The notes: generated by a model not told the origin, from the letters alone. A stretch of 64,000 bases of DNA from Streptomyces sp. NP160 (GCF_006335115.1 NZ_VDMJ01000044.1:23863-87862); one strand, 5' to 3'. Positions 25,070 through 33,566 are shown, counted from the first letter of the stretch. Numbers and translations are program-made.

Positions 25070-25415
25070 GCGAGCCGTGCGCGCCCAGCTCGGCCACCCA
25101 CGCGGCCAGCTGCTCGCGGCGCGCGGCGTCGAGCTGGCCCAGCCAGACCACGAGGTCGGGCCGCTCCCGGCCCTCCACCCGCTGGCCGACCGCGGCCACG
25201 GGCGCCTGCGCGCAGCCGCCGACGCAGGGGCTCGACACGAGCACCCCGCCGCGGGTGCCGCGGACGGCCTCCCGCAGCGAGGCGTCCACGTCGTCGTGCT
25301 CGCCGTCCAGGCGCCGCAGGGCGGCGCACCGGTGCCCGGTGCACACCGCCACGAGCGGCCCCGCCGGCGCACCCGGTCCCGAGGTCGACGAGGACGACGA
25401 CGGGGGCGCGGTCAC
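24867..25415 (-). CDS. (2Fe-2S) ferredoxin-like protein
   Basis: 182 residues. CTGHRC near the N-terminus and CVGGCAQAP about 40 residues later give the four-cysteine pattern of thioredoxin-like 2Fe-2S ferredoxins. The C-terminal 55 residues are Pro/Arg/Ala-rich and are read from DNA that also encodes, on the other strand, the tail of the YibE/F protein. The GTG at 25415 overlaps the L31 stop (GTGA), so it is the last gene of the zinc-independent ribosomal protein operon. Its role there is unknown; the core domain, residues 1-120, is the part I trust. Confidence 0.7.
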   Translation of the reverse strand: MTAPPSSSSSTSGPGAPAGPLVAVCTGHRCAALRRLDGEHDDVDASLREAVRGTRGGVLVSSPCVGGCAQAPVAAVGQRVEGRERPDLVVWLGQLDAARREQLAAWVAELGAHGSLSGAGDVPAALLPAVLAVRGSGAPAAATAPRAAVRGPEHPGARRPERSADPHPAPRRSPRRPPPPPS

Positions 25416-25678
25416 TGCTGGTCGGCGGGCCGCTGCCCGTAGCGGCGGCGGAACTTCTCCACGCGGCCCTCGGAGTCGAGCACGCGGGCGCGGCCGGTCC
25501 AGAACGGGTGGCTGGCGGAGGAGACGTCCACGTCGACGACGGGGTAGGTCCGACCGTCCTCCCACTCGACGGTGCCCCGCGCGCGCGAGGCGGCGGTCGA
25601 GCGGGTGAGGAACGCGGTGCCCGCGGTGCCGTCGCGGAAGACCACGGGGCCGTACTCGGGATGCAGGTCCTTCTTCAC
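25412..25678 (-). CDS. rpmE2: 50S ribosomal protein L31 type B
   Basis: 88 residues of the L31 type B form ([37 protein letters not shown]) without the CxxC zinc motif of type A. Bacteria express this form when zinc is scarce so the zinc-binding L31 can be released. It is the fifth ribosomal gene of the run L36-L28-L33-S14-L31. Confidence 0.95.
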   Translation of the reverse strand: MKKDLHPEYGPVVFRDGTAGTAFLTRSTAASRARGTVEWEDGRTYPVVDVDVSSASHPFWTGRARVLDSEGRVEKFRRRYGQRPADQQ

Positions 25679-25702
25679 ATCGGGCTCCAGGTGCTCGTCG
25701 GT

Positions 25703-26008
25703 CTACCAGCTGGACTTGGTCACGCCGGGCAGCTCGCCCGCGAGCGCCTTCTCGCGCAGCCGGACGCGGGACAGCCCGAACGTGCGGTAGAAGGCGCGGG
25801 GGCGGCCGTCCACGGCGTCGCGGTTGCGCAGCCGGGTGGGGCTGGCGTCGCGCGGCAGGCGCTGGAGGGCGGCGCGTGCCTCGGCCCGCTGCTCCTCGGT
25901 GGACCCGGCCGCGGTGGCGAGGCGCTTGAGCTCGCTGCGGCGCCCGGCCCAGCGGGCCACCACCTCGCGGCGCTGGGCGTCCTTGGCGATCTTGCTCTTC
26001 TTGGCCAT
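25703..26008 (-). CDS. rpsN: 30S ribosomal protein S14, zinc-free form
   Basis: 101 residues, the long S14 type ([52 protein letters not shown]) lacking the four cysteines of zinc-type S14. It starts with ATG three bases after the L33 stop and precedes L31 in the same operon. The location outside a main ribosomal operon marks it as a paralogue. Confidence 0.95.
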   Translation of the reverse strand: MAKKSKIAKDAQRREVVARWAGRRSELKRLATAAGSTEEQRAEARAALQRLPRDASPTRLRNRDAVDGRPRAFYRTFGLSRVRLREKALAGELPGVTKSSW

Positions 26009-26010
26009 GC

Positions 26011-26178
26011 TCAGCGCTCCTCGCGGAAGTCGACGTGGCGGCGCACGACGGGGTCGAACTTGCGCAGCACCATGCGCTCGGGGTCGTTGCGGCGGTTCTT
26101 GCGCGTCACGTAGGTGAAGCCGGTGCCCGCGGTGGAGCGCAGCTTGATGACCGGACGCACGTCCTGGGCCCTGGCCAC
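26011..26178 (-). CDS. rpmG: 50S ribosomal protein L33, zinc-free form
   Basis: 55 residues from a GTG: begins [20 protein letters not shown] and ends [10 protein letters not shown], with the family's [21 protein letters not shown] in between. No cysteine is present, so this is the C-minus paralogue. It lies between L28 (2 bases upstream) and S14 (2 bases downstream). Confidence 0.95.
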   Translation of the reverse strand: MARAQDVRPVIKLRSTAGTGFTYVTRKNRRNDPERMVLRKFDPVVRRHVDFREER

Positions 26179-26180
26179 GG

Positions 26181-26417
26181 TCAGACCACCTCTCCGCGAG
26201 CGCGCAGCTGGGCGACGACGGCGTCGACGCCGAGCCTGTCGATGACCCGCATGCCGGCGGGGGTGAGGTCGAGCCGGACGTGGCGCCCGAGGGACGGCAC
26301 CCAGTAGCGCTTGGACTGGGTGTTGGGCTCGAAGCGGCGCCTGGTGCGCCGGTGCGAGTGCGAGATGGCGTTGCCGGAGCGCCCGCGGCGCCCGGTCACC
26401 TGGCAGGGGCGGGTCAT
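26181..26417 (-). CDS. rpmB: 50S ribosomal protein L28, zinc-free form
   Basis: 78 residues, [20 protein letters not shown] at the start, then [19 protein letters not shown]. Only one cysteine remains, so the zinc site of the C-plus form is absent. It follows the L36 gene by 16 bases and is followed at once by L33. Confidence 0.95.
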   Translation of the reverse strand: MTRPCQVTGRRGRSGNAISHSHRRTRRRFEPNTQSKRYWVPSLGRHVRLDLTPAGMRVIDRLGVDAVVAQLRARGEVV

Positions 26418-26433
26418 GGCGGTGCGGCTCCCC

Positions 26434-26556
26434 TCAGCCCTGGCGGGCCTTGAAGCGCGGGTTGAGCTTGTTGATGACGTAGAGGTGGCCGCGGCGGCGG
26501 ACCACCTTGGAGCCGGGCTGGCGCGCGAGCGAGCGCAGCGAGGAGCGGACCTTCAC
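26434..26556 (-). CDS. rpmJ: 50S ribosomal protein L36, zinc-free form
   Basis: 40 residues from a GTG with GGAGG seven bases upstream; starts [20 protein letters not shown] and ends [13 protein letters not shown]. The C-x2-C-x12-C-x4-H zinc motif of ordinary L36 is wholly absent. It is the first gene of the five-ribosomal-protein operon and directly faces the two Zur-like palindromes. Confidence 0.93.
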   Translation of the reverse strand: MKVRSSLRSLARQPGSKVVRRRGHLYVINKLNPRFKARQG

Positions 26557-26580
26557 GGGTGACCTCCGGGAGACGAGCAG

Positions 26581-26597
26581 GCGAGAACCGTTCTCGC
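26581..26597. promoter_or_regulatory. Candidate Zur box 1
   Basis: GCGAGAACCGTTCTCGC, a perfect 8+1+8 palindrome, 25 bases upstream of the L36 start. The genes on both sides (zinc-free ribosomal proteins and a COG0523 protein) are classical Zur targets. The repressor itself is not encoded in this window. Confidence 0.7.
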
Positions 26598-26614
26598 CGC
26601 ATGTGCCACTCTAG

Positions 26615-26631
26615 GCGAGAACTGTTCTCAC
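26615..26631. promoter_or_regulatory. Candidate Zur box 2
   Basis: GCGAGAACTGTTCTCAC, with a 6+1+6 perfect core GAGAAC-T-GTTCTC, centred 34 bases from box 1 and 21 bases before the GTG of the COG0523-like gene. The pair would allow one regulator to control both divergent promoters. Confidence 0.7.
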
Positions 26632-26651
26632 TTCGACACCCGGAGCACCCC

Positions 26652-27788
26652 GTGAGCGCTGCCGCCCGCCCGCCCGTCCTGCCCGTCACCGCCGTCACCG
26701 CCGTGGACGCCGCCTCCCGCGACGCCGCGGTGCTCAGCGTCCAGCTGGACGCCCCCGACGCCGTGGTGGTCCGCCACGACATCGCCGGCGCCGGCCAGGG
26801 GCTGCTGCGCCGCGTGGTCAGCGACGGCACCGGCGTGCTGGAGGACGTCGTGGTCCCCCTCGAGCACGCCTGCCTGGCCTGCGCGGTCCGCGAGGACCTG
26901 CTGCCCGCCCTGGTGCGGCTGGCGGAGGGGGGCCGCTGGAGCGCCGCGCTGCTGGCGCTGCCCCTGGCGAGCGAGCCGGTGCCGGTGGTGCGGGGGCTGC
27001 TGGGCCTGCTCGGCGGCGCCTCGCAGGAGCGCGCGGTGCGCGGGCGCCTGTCGCTGGCCGGCGTGGTCGCCGCCGTGGACGGCACCACCGCGGTCGAGGA
27101 CCTCCTCGGCGACGACCTGCTCGACGAGCGCGACCTCGAGCACGGCGACGACGACGCCCGCAGCGTCGGCGAGGTGCTCGCCCGGCAGCTGCGCGGCGCC
27201 GACCTCGTGCTGGCGCCCGGCGCGGACGACCGCGCGCGCACGCTGCTGGAGCACCTGGCCCTGCCCGGCACCGTGGACGCGCGGGACGCCAGCGACCTGG
27301 GCGCCGGCCACCTCCTGCAGCACCGCCACGACCCGCGCGCCTCACGGCTCTGGGACGACCCGCGCGCGGTCGCCCCCAGCGGTGCCCCCGACGCCCGCGG
27401 CGTGTGGACGCTGGACCTCCACGACTGGCGCCCGGCCCACCCCGAGCGCCTGCGCGAGCACCTCGAGGCGCTGGCCTCCGGCCGGCTGGTGGGGCGCGGC
27501 AGGTTCTGGCTGCCCACGCGCCCGGGCTCGGTCGGCGCGTGGGACGGCGCGGGCGGCCAGCTCAGCGTGGGCGACGCGGGCCCGTGGGACGCCACGCCCG
27601 CGGCCGCGGAGCGCAGCACGCGGCTCGTCGTCACCGGGGTGGACGAGGACCCGGCCCGCGTGCGCGACGCGTTCACCGCCAGCCTGCTCACCGACGCCGA
27701 GCTCGCACGGGGCCTGGCCCGGTGGACGGGACGCAGCGACGGCTTCGAGCCGTGGCTGGGCGAGGTGGTGGCCGACGGGGCCGCGTGA
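26652..27788 (+). CDS. COG0523/CobW-like protein lacking a P-loop
   Basis: 378 residues from a GTG. The middle keeps the COG0523 metal motif region as HACLACAVREDLLPAL (Cys74, Cys77 in place of CxCC) and the C-terminus matches the CobW_C domain (VWTLDLHDWRPAHPERLREH, GRGRFWLPTRPGSVGAW). The N-terminus, however, reads PVLPVTAVTAVDAASRDAAV where true members have a GxxGxGKT P-loop, so GTP binding by the usual site is not expected. Divergent from the zinc-free ribosomal operon across two Zur-like boxes; a role in zinc allocation under zinc limitation is likely but unproven. Confidence 0.8.
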   Translation: MSAAARPPVLPVTAVTAVDAASRDAAVLSVQLDAPDAVVVRHDIAGAGQGLLRRVVSDGTGVLEDVVVPLEHACLACAVREDLLPALVRLAEGGRWSAALLALPLASEPVPVVRGLLGLLGGASQERAVRGRLSLAGVVAAVDGTTAVEDLLGDDLLDERDLEHGDDDARSVGEVLARQLRGADLVLAPGADDRARTLLEHLALPGTVDARDASDLGAGHLLQHRHDPRASRLWDDPRAVAPSGAPDARGVWTLDLHDWRPAHPERLREHLEALASGRLVGRGRFWLPTRPGSVGAWDGAGGQLSVGDAGPWDATPAAAERSTRLVVTGVDEDPARVRDAFTASLLTDAELARGLARWTGRSDGFEPWLGEVVADGAA

Positions 27789-27845
27789 CGGCCGAGAGGG
27801 GGACACGCCCCTCACCTCGAGACCGGACGTGCCGATCCGTGGGGC

Positions 27846-30344
27846 ATGAGCCAGGCGGCGGGGACCTCCGCGACAGCGGAGGCGACCGCGCGCGTCGCAG
27901 CGCTGGAGGCGCAGCTCGCCCGGGCCCACCGGGAGGCGGAGGAGGCCCACCGCGCGGCAGACCGCGCGGTCCGCTGCCTCAGCGCCATCGCCCAGCCGTC
28001 GGCGCTGCCGGAGGCGGTGCTCGAGACGGCCCTCAGCGCGCTCGCGCGGGCCTTCGACGCCGACGTGGCCTGCCTGGTGCGGTCCGCGTGGGACGTGGAG
28101 CGCGGGGCCCCCGTGCACGTCGCCTTCTCCCCCACCGGCACGGCGGTCGGCGCCGGGCAGGTGCTGCCGCCGCTGCCGGGCGCGCTCGCCCCGTGGGGGG
28201 ACGGGCTCCCCCGCGCCACCGGCTGGGCGGACGACGGCGCAGCGCGCGCCACGGACGCACCGGGCCGCGGCGGCGGCTCCGCGCCGCCAGCGCTGGAGCT
28301 GGGCGGCACGAGGGTGCGCTCCGGCGCCCGGCTCGTGCCGGACCCCGACGACCCGACGGCCGCGGCCGTGCTGCTCCTGCGGGCCGACCCCTCGCCCTTC
28401 ACCGACGTCGAGCTGGACCTGCTCGCCTCCCTGGCGGACCGCCTCCTCAGCGCCGCCCGCGCCGCCGAGGGCCGCCGCTGCGCCGAGCTGCTGGCGCGCT
28501 CCGGCGCGCAGTGGGGCGGTCACCGCTCGCCGCTGCACCCCGACGTCGCCGCGCTGCTGGCCGAGCTCACCGGTGCCACCTGGGTGGGGCTGCTCGAGCG
28601 GACCGGGGCCGGCGCGGCGGTGCTGCGCGCCCAGGCCAGCCCCCTCGGCCTGTCCGCGCCCGAGGGCTGGTCGCTGCCGCCCCAGCAGCGGTTGGGCGCC
28701 GCGCCCCCCCGCGCGGGCCGGCCCGGCGGCGACGACGACAGGCGTCCGCTCGTCGTCCACGACCTCACCGGGAACCCCGGCGCCCCCGCGCCGCCCGTGG
28801 CCGCGGCCGTGCGCTCCCTGCTCACCGTGCCGGTGCTCGTCGACGGCGCCCCCGCGGCGCTGCTCGTGGCCGTGCACGAGCTGCCGGGCGCCTTCTCGCC
28901 CACCGTGGTGGAGGCCACCACCACGATGGCCGGCTCGGTCGCCGCCACCCTGGTCACCTCGCGCCTGCACGAGGAGCTGGCCCGCAGCGAGGAGCTGGCC
29001 CGCCACCGCGCCACCCACGACGACCTGACGGGCCTGCCCAACCGCGCCCTCGTCAACGACGCGCTCGAAGGGCTGCTGGAGGGCGGCGCGGCGGGGCCCG
29101 GCGGGTCAGCGGGCCAGGTCGGGGTGCTCTTCTGCGACCTCGACGACTTCAAGGTGGTCAACGACAGGTTCGGCCACGACGCGGGCGACCAGCTGCTGCG
29201 CTCCGTCGCCGGGCGCCTGTCCGCGGCGCTGCGGCCGGGCGACGTGCTGGCGCGGCTCGGCGGTGACGAGTTCGTCGTCGTCCTCCCCGGTGCCGCCACC
29301 CCGGGTGAGGTCCAGGCCGTCGGGGAGCGCCTGCTGGCCGCCGTCACCGAGCCGTTCGCGCTGCGCGGCCCGCTCGGCACCACCGAGACGGTCTCCGTGG
29401 GCGGCTGCTTCGGCGGGGCCGTCGGCGCGCGGGGCGCGGACGGGGCGCGGCGGGCCTCCCGGCTGCTGCGGGACGCCGACGCAGCCATGTACGAGGCCAA
29501 GCGCGCCGGCGGGCGCCGCGTGCGGACCTTCGACGAGGCCGCGGCCCGCGAGCTGCACCGCCGCCTCGCACTGGAGGCGGACCTGCCGGCCGCGGTGGCC
29601 TCGGGGGCGCTGCAGGTGCACCACCAGCCCGTCTGGGACCTCCTGACGGACCGCGCGGTGGGCGTGGAGGCGCTCGCGCGGTGGGAGCACCCCGAGCAGG
29701 GCTGGGTGCCACCCGACGTCTTCGTGCGCATCGCCGAGCGCACCGGGGAGGTGGTGGACCTGGGGTCCTTCGTGCTCCGCCGCGCCTGCGCGGACCTGGT
29801 GGGGTGGGGGGCGGCGGCGGAGCACCTGCGGCTGTCCGTCAACGCCTCCCCCGTGGAGCTGCGCCTGCCCGGCTACGCCGACGGCGTGCTGGCGGTGCTG
29901 GCCGAGCACGGTCTCGCGCCGTCCCGGCTGGCCGTGGAGGTCACCGAGGGCCTGCCCCTGGACGGCCCCGAGGCGCAGCAGCTCCGGCGGCTGCGCGCCG
30001 CCGGCGTGGCCGTGCTCGTGGACGACTTCGGCGTCAGCCACTCCGACCTGGCCCGGCTCAAGGCCATGCCGCTGGACGGGCTGAAGATCGACAGGTCGCT
30101 CCTGGTGGGGCTCACGACGGCCCCCACCGCGCACCCCCTCGACACCGGGCTCGTCGAGGCGATCGTCACCCTCGCCCGCGCCGGGGGGCTGTCCGTCGTG
30201 GCCGAGGGCGTGGAGACCCAGGAGCAGCGCGACGCGCTGGTGGCGCTCGGCTGCCGCACGGCGCAGGGGTGGCTGACGGGCCGCCCGGTGCCCGCGGACC
30301 AGCTGCCGGCGGCCCTCGGCGGCGCGCTGGCCGGCTCGGACTGA
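27846..30344 (+). CDS. GAF-like, GGDEF and EAL domain protein (cyclic-di-GMP turnover)
   Basis: 832 residues, cytoplasmic. A short N-terminal coiled coil (about 15-45) leads into one or two GAF-like sensor regions (about 55-210 and 225-375). The diguanylate cyclase domain starts at THDDLTGLPNR with an intact GGDEF at 472-476; the phosphodiesterase domain has GVEALAR (EAL at 608-610), NASPVEL, VDDFG, LKIDRSL and AEGVETQEQ. Both active sites look complete, so net output cannot be predicted. It stands alone between the COG0523-like gene and the copper module. Confidence 0.9.
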   Translation: MSQAAGTSATAEATARVAALEAQLARAHREAEEAHRAADRAVRCLSAIAQPSALPEAVLETALSALARAFDADVACLVRSAWDVERGAPVHVAFSPTGTAVGAGQVLPPLPGALAPWGDGLPRATGWADDGAARATDAPGRGGGSAPPALELGGTRVRSGARLVPDPDDPTAAAVLLLRADPSPFTDVELDLLASLADRLLSAARAAEGRRCAELLARSGAQWGGHRSPLHPDVAALLAELTGATWVGLLERTGAGAAVLRAQASPLGLSAPEGWSLPPQQRLGAAPPRAGRPGGDDDRRPLVVHDLTGNPGAPAPPVAAAVRSLLTVPVLVDGAPAALLVAVHELPGAFSPTVVEATTTMAGSVAATLVTSRLHEELARSEELARHRATHDDLTGLPNRALVNDALEGLLEGGAAGPGGSAGQVGVLFCDLDDFKVVNDRFGHDAGDQLLRSVAGRLSAALRPGDVLARLGGDEFVVVLPGAATPGEVQAVGERLLAAVTEPFALRGPLGTTETVSVGGCFGGAVGARGADGARRASRLLRDADAAMYEAKRAGGRRVRTFDEAAARELHRRLALEADLPAAVASGALQVHHQPVWDLLTDRAVGVEALARWEHPEQGWVPPDVFVRIAERTGEVVDLGSFVLRRACADLVGWGAAAEHLRLSVNASPVELRLPGYADGVLAVLAEHGLAPSRLAVEVTEGLPLDGPEAQQLRRLRAAGVAVLVDDFGVSHSDLARLKAMPLDGLKIDRSLLVGLTTAPTAHPLDTGLVEAIVTLARAGGLSVVAEGVETQEQRDALVALGCRTAQGWLTGRPVPADQLPAALGGALAGSD

Positions 30345-30363
30345 GGCCGGGAACGCCACCAGG

Positions 30364-30380
30364 ACACCCCCCGGGGGTAT
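30364..30380. promoter_or_regulatory. Candidate CsoR operator
   Basis: ACACCCCCCGGGGGTAT, the C-run/G-run palindrome typical of CsoR sites, ends ten bases before the csoR start. Placement there implies autoregulation, lifted by Cu(I). Confidence 0.75.
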
Positions 30381-30389
30381 CTTGGTGGC

Positions 30390-30686
30390 ATGGACGAGGC
30401 GTCGCCGCACGGGTACTCGCACGCCAAGGAGGCCCACCTCAAGCGGCTGCGCCGCATCGAGGGCCAGGTCCGCGGCCTGCAGCGCATGGTCGACGAGGAC
30501 CAGTACTGCATCGACGTCCTCACCCAGGTTTCGGCGGCCACCAAGGCGCTGCAGCAGGTCGCGCTCGGGCTCCTCGAGGAGCACCTGTCCCACTGCGTGG
30601 TCGACGCCGCCCGCCGCGGCGGCCCCGAGGCCGAGGAGAAGGTCCGCGAGGCCTCGGACGCCATCGCGCGCCTCGTCCGCTCGTGA
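30390..30686 (+). CDS. csoR: CsoR-type copper-sensing repressor
   Basis: 98 residues, an all-helical DUF156 protein (HLKRLRRIEGQVRGLQRMV). The Cu(I) ligands are Cys40, His65 and Cys69, exactly the C-x24-H-x3-C spacing of the mycobacterial CsoR. Copper binding releases it from a GC-palindrome operator, one of which lies just upstream. Downstream genes encode a His-rich secreted protein and a DUF305 lipoprotein, so it probably controls a small copper-handling unit. No copper ATPase or copZ is adjacent. Confidence 0.92.
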   Translation: MDEASPHGYSHAKEAHLKRLRRIEGQVRGLQRMVDEDQYCIDVLTQVSAATKALQQVALGLLEEHLSHCVVDAARRGGPEAEEKVREASDAIARLVRS

Positions 30687-30714
30687 GCGGCCGCCCGCGC
30701 CGCGGACCTCGACG

Positions 30715-31179
30715 ATGACGACGGCGAGCGCCGCCGGCCGGCTGCCGCTGCGCCGCGCGCTCCTGGTGCTGGTGGCGCTGCTCGGCGTGGTGGCCATGCA
30801 CGCCCACGCCGGCGCGCCCACCGCGTCCGCCGCCCAGCCGGGGGCCCACGCCCACGCGGCCGACCCGGCCCACGCGGTCGACCCGGCCCACGCGGTTGAC
30901 CCGGCCCACGCGGCCCCCGCTCGGCCGGCACCCCAGCACGAGCACCGGTCCCCGGGTCCGGACGGGCCCGGACACCACGGCAGCGGTCCAACGACCTGCG
31001 ACCTCAAGGCCGGCGGCGCCGCCAGCGGCATCGCTCCCCTGGTCGCGGCCCTGGCCGGCGAGCCCGCACCTCCCGGCGCCTGCCCCGGGTCCCGCCCGGG
31101 GACGGTCCCGGGCGACCCGGGGCTGCCCCCCACCACCGGCCCACCCGGTCCCGCCTCCTCCTGCGTGCTGCGGACGTAG
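30715..31179 (+). CDS. Secreted His-rich protein (DUF6153-like)
   Basis: 154 residues. An N-terminal signal or anchor (LPLRRALLVLVALLGVVAMHAHAG) is followed by AHAHAADPAHAVDPAHAVDP, built by three 18-base DNA repeats, then HEHRSPGPDGPGHH and two later cysteines. The histidine richness suggests metal binding. Similar small proteins sit beside DUF305 and CsoR genes in actinomycetes; the family name is given with low certainty. It follows csoR by 28 bases. Confidence 0.5.
   Translation: MTTASAAGRLPLRRALLVLVALLGVVAMHAHAGAPTASAAQPGAHAHAADPAHAVDPAHAVDPAHAAPARPAPQHEHRSPGPDGPGHHGSGPTTCDLKAGGAASGIAPLVAALAGEPAPPGACPGSRPGTVPGDPGLPPTTGPPGPASSCVLRT
30862..30915. repeat. 18-bp tandem repeat coding DPAHAV
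   Basis: Three copies of GACCCGGCCCACGCGGTC, the second and third differing only at the last two bases. Each encodes Asp-Pro-Ala-His-Ala-Val/Ala, adding one histidine per copy to the secreted protein. Confidence 0.9.
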
Positions 31180-31262
31180 CAGCGCCACGGCACCGGCCGC
31201 GCGCCCCGCGCCGCCGGTGCTGCCGCGCGCCCACCGCCACCTGCAGCACCACGGAGGACCCC

Positions 31263-31985
31263 ATGACCAGCTCCACCCGCCCCGCCCCGTCCGCACGCTC
31301 GCGCCGCACCCGCCGCTCGGCGGTCCTGCTCACCTGCGCGGCGGCCACCGCGATGCTCCTCGCGGGCTGCGGCGGCCCGCCGTCCGCGGGAGCGCACCAC
31401 GGGGAGGCCGGCGCGGAGCACGCCGGCCCCTCGGCCAGCACCACGACGAGCTCCCCGGCCAGCCCCACCGCCAGCCCCACCGGTGCCTCGCCGGCGCAGG
31501 GCGCGTCCGCGCACGGCGACGCCGACGCCGCCTTCGCCCGCGACATGGTGGTGCACCACGAGGGCGCGCTGGAGATGGCCCAGCTGGCCGTCCAGCGGGC
31601 GTCCACGCCGGAGGTACGGGCCCTCGCGGAGCGCGTGGTGGCCGCGCAGCAGCCGGAGATCGACCTCATGCAGGGGTGGCTGGCGGCGTGGGGCGAGGAC
31701 GGCACCGACGGCCAGCACGACGGCCAGCACGGCGGCACGGACATGAGCGCGATGGGCATGTCGGAGCAGGACGCCACCGCTCTCCGGACGGCGACCGGCA
31801 CGGCCTTCGACAGGCTGTTCCTCGAGCAGATGACGGCGCACCACCGGGGGGCCGTGCAGATGGCTCAGCAGGAGCTGGCCTCGGGGACCGACCCGGAGGC
31901 CAGGGCCCTCGCGCAGCGCATCGAGGCCGACCAGACCGCTGAGATCTCCGAGATGGCCGCCCTCCTGGCGGCGCTGCCCGCCTGA
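31263..31985 (+). CDS. DUF305 lipoprotein
   Basis: 240 residues. The signal peptide ends in a lipobox (LLAGC), followed by a Ser/Thr/Pro linker and two DUF305 halves with the signature ARDMVVHHEGALEMAQLA and FLEQMTAHHRGAVQMAQ. The paired histidines with Met and Asp are thought to bind metal; the family is frequently next to copper genes. The ATG has GGAGGACC just upstream. Probably co-transcribed with csoR and the His-rich protein. Confidence 0.88.
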   Translation: MTSSTRPAPSARSRRTRRSAVLLTCAAATAMLLAGCGGPPSAGAHHGEAGAEHAGPSASTTTSSPASPTASPTGASPAQGASAHGDADAAFARDMVVHHEGALEMAQLAVQRASTPEVRALAERVVAAQQPEIDLMQGWLAAWGEDGTDGQHDGQHGGTDMSAMGMSEQDATALRTATGTAFDRLFLEQMTAHHRGAVQMAQQELASGTDPEARALAQRIEADQTAEISEMAALLAALPA

Positions 31986-31990
31986 GCGCC

Positions 31991-32028
31991 TCCCCGGGGG
32001 CCGGCGCCTGCGGCCGGCCCCCGGGGGA
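31991..32028. terminator. Strong GC hairpin after DUF305 gene
   Basis: TCCCCGGGGGCCGGC pairs with GCCGGCCCCCGGGGGA (one extra G) around a 7-base loop, five bases after the stop. It most likely ends the copper unit and insulates the sugar operon that follows. Confidence 0.75.
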
Positions 32029-32061
32029 CGCCCTCTCATAACGAAGGCGTAACGACCCTTG

Positions 32062-32075
32062 CTCAACCGGTTAAG
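32062..32075. promoter_or_regulatory. Candidate LacI-family operator
   Basis: CTCAACCGGTTAAG is a near-perfect palindrome with a central CG, the form bound by LacI/GalR repressors. It sits about 85 bases before the binding-protein start. The LacI regulator at 38208-39278, in the same operon, is the obvious ligand. Confidence 0.65.
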
Positions 32076-32157
32076 TGAGTGTTCTGGTTCTCCCCGCGGC
32101 ACCGCAGCCGCGGACTCGATCGGAGCGGCGACGGCGCCGCCCATGAGGAGGACACCT

Positions 32158-33561
32158 GTGACGTTCACCAGCCACCGGCGCGCCCTGACCGTCGCCGCAG
32201 GCAGCATCGGGCTCGCCATCGCCCTGTCCAGCTGCGCCAGCGCCGAGGAGTCCGGAGCGGCCAGCGCGGAGAACACCGCCGGACAGGCGGTCGCCAGCTC
32301 GGAGATCGACTGCTCGCAGTTCGACGAGTTCGGCGGCAAGGACGCCCTGGACGGCAAGGAGGTCGAGGTCTACACGACCATCGTCGCTCCCGAGGACCAG
32401 CCCTTCATCGACACCTTCGCCCCCTTCACCGAGTGCACGGGCATCACGGTCAACTACAACGGCTCCAAGCAGTTCGAGGCGCAGCTGCCGGTCCGCGTCC
32501 AGTCCGGCGACGCCCCCGACATCGCCTTCCTGCCCCAGCCCGGCCTGCTGCAGCGCATGGTCGCCACCGGCGCCGTCGCGGAGCCGCCCGCCTCGGTGAC
32601 CAAGAACGTGGACGAGAACTGGACCGCGGCGTGGAAGGAGTACGGCAGCGTCGACGGCACGTTCTACGCGGCCCCCCTGGGCGCGAACGTGAAGTCCTTC
32701 GTCTGGTACTCCCCGAAGGCGTTCTCCGACGCCGGCTACGAGATCCCCAAGACCTGGGACGAGCTGATCGCCCTGAGCGACACGATGGCGGCCGACAACC
32801 CGGACGTGAAGCCGTGGTGCGCCGGCATCGGGTCCGACGCGGCGACCGGCTGGCCGGCCACCGACTGGCTGGAGGACACCGTCCTGCGCCAGCACGGACC
32901 CGACGTGTACGACCAGTGGATCGCCCACGAGATCCCCTTCAACGACCCGCGCATCGTGCAGTCGCTCGACACCGTCGGGCAGGTCCTCAAGAACGAGGAG
33001 TACGTCAACGGCGGCCTCGGCGGCGTGACCTCCATCGCCACGACGCCCTTCCAGGACGCCGGCCTGCCGATCCTGCAGGGGCAGTGCATGATGCACCGCC
33101 AGGCCAGCTTCTACCAGGCCAACTGGCCCGACGGCACGACCGTGGCCGAGGACGGCGACGTCTTCGCCTTCCCGTTCCCGGAGTTCAGCGCGGAGGTCGG
33201 CCAGGGCATCGTCGGCGGTGGTGAGTTCGTCGCCGCGTTCAACGACGAGCCGGCCACCCAGGCGCTGCAGTACTACATCTCCACCAGCGACTGGGCCAAC
33301 CTCAAGGCCAAGGCCACCGGCCCCGGCTGGTTCAACGCCAACAAGGGCCTCGACCTCGACAACCTGTCCTCCCCCATCGACAGGCTGGCCGCCGAGCAGC
33401 TCCAGGACGACTCGGTGACGTTCCGCTTCGACGCCTCCGACCTCATGCCGGCGGCGATCGGCTCCGGTGCCGAGTGGACGCAGCTGACGGCGTGGATCGC
33501 CGAGGGCAAGTCGTCCCAGGAGGTCGCCGACGCCGTCGAGGCCGCCTGGCCCGCCTCCTGA
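32158..33561 (+). CDS. Sugar ABC transporter substrate-binding lipoprotein
   Basis: 467 residues. The signal peptide (SHRRALTVAAGSIGLAIAL) ends at a lipobox LSSC; the mature part is a family 1 solute-binding protein of the alpha-glucoside/oligosaccharide type (GDAPDIAFLPQPGLLQRM, EIPKTWDELIALSDTM, FPFPEFS). The GTG at 32158 is chosen over an ATG five codons upstream because GAGGAGG lies about 6 bases before it. First gene of the sugar operon; two hairpins after it may keep its expression above that of the permeases. Confidence 0.9.
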   Translation: MTFTSHRRALTVAAGSIGLAIALSSCASAEESGAASAENTAGQAVASSEIDCSQFDEFGGKDALDGKEVEVYTTIVAPEDQPFIDTFAPFTECTGITVNYNGSKQFEAQLPVRVQSGDAPDIAFLPQPGLLQRMVATGAVAEPPASVTKNVDENWTAAWKEYGSVDGTFYAAPLGANVKSFVWYSPKAFSDAGYEIPKTWDELIALSDTMAADNPDVKPWCAGIGSDAATGWPATDWLEDTVLRQHGPDVYDQWIAHEIPFNDPRIVQSLDTVGQVLKNEEYVNGGLGGVTSIATTPFQDAGLPILQGQCMMHRQASFYQANWPDGTTVAEDGDVFAFPFPEFSAEVGQGIVGGGEFVAAFNDEPATQALQYYISTSDWANLKAKATGPGWFNANKGLDLDNLSSPIDRLAAEQLQDDSVTFRFDASDLMPAAIGSGAEWTQLTAWIAEGKSSQEVADAVEAAWPAS

Positions 33562-33566
33562 GCGGC

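Noticed and set aside
29106-32357. A 1083-codon open frame on the minus strand
   Set aside because: It runs antisense to the GGDEF-EAL, csoR and DUF305 genes, has no recognisable domain and is an effect of the high GC content.
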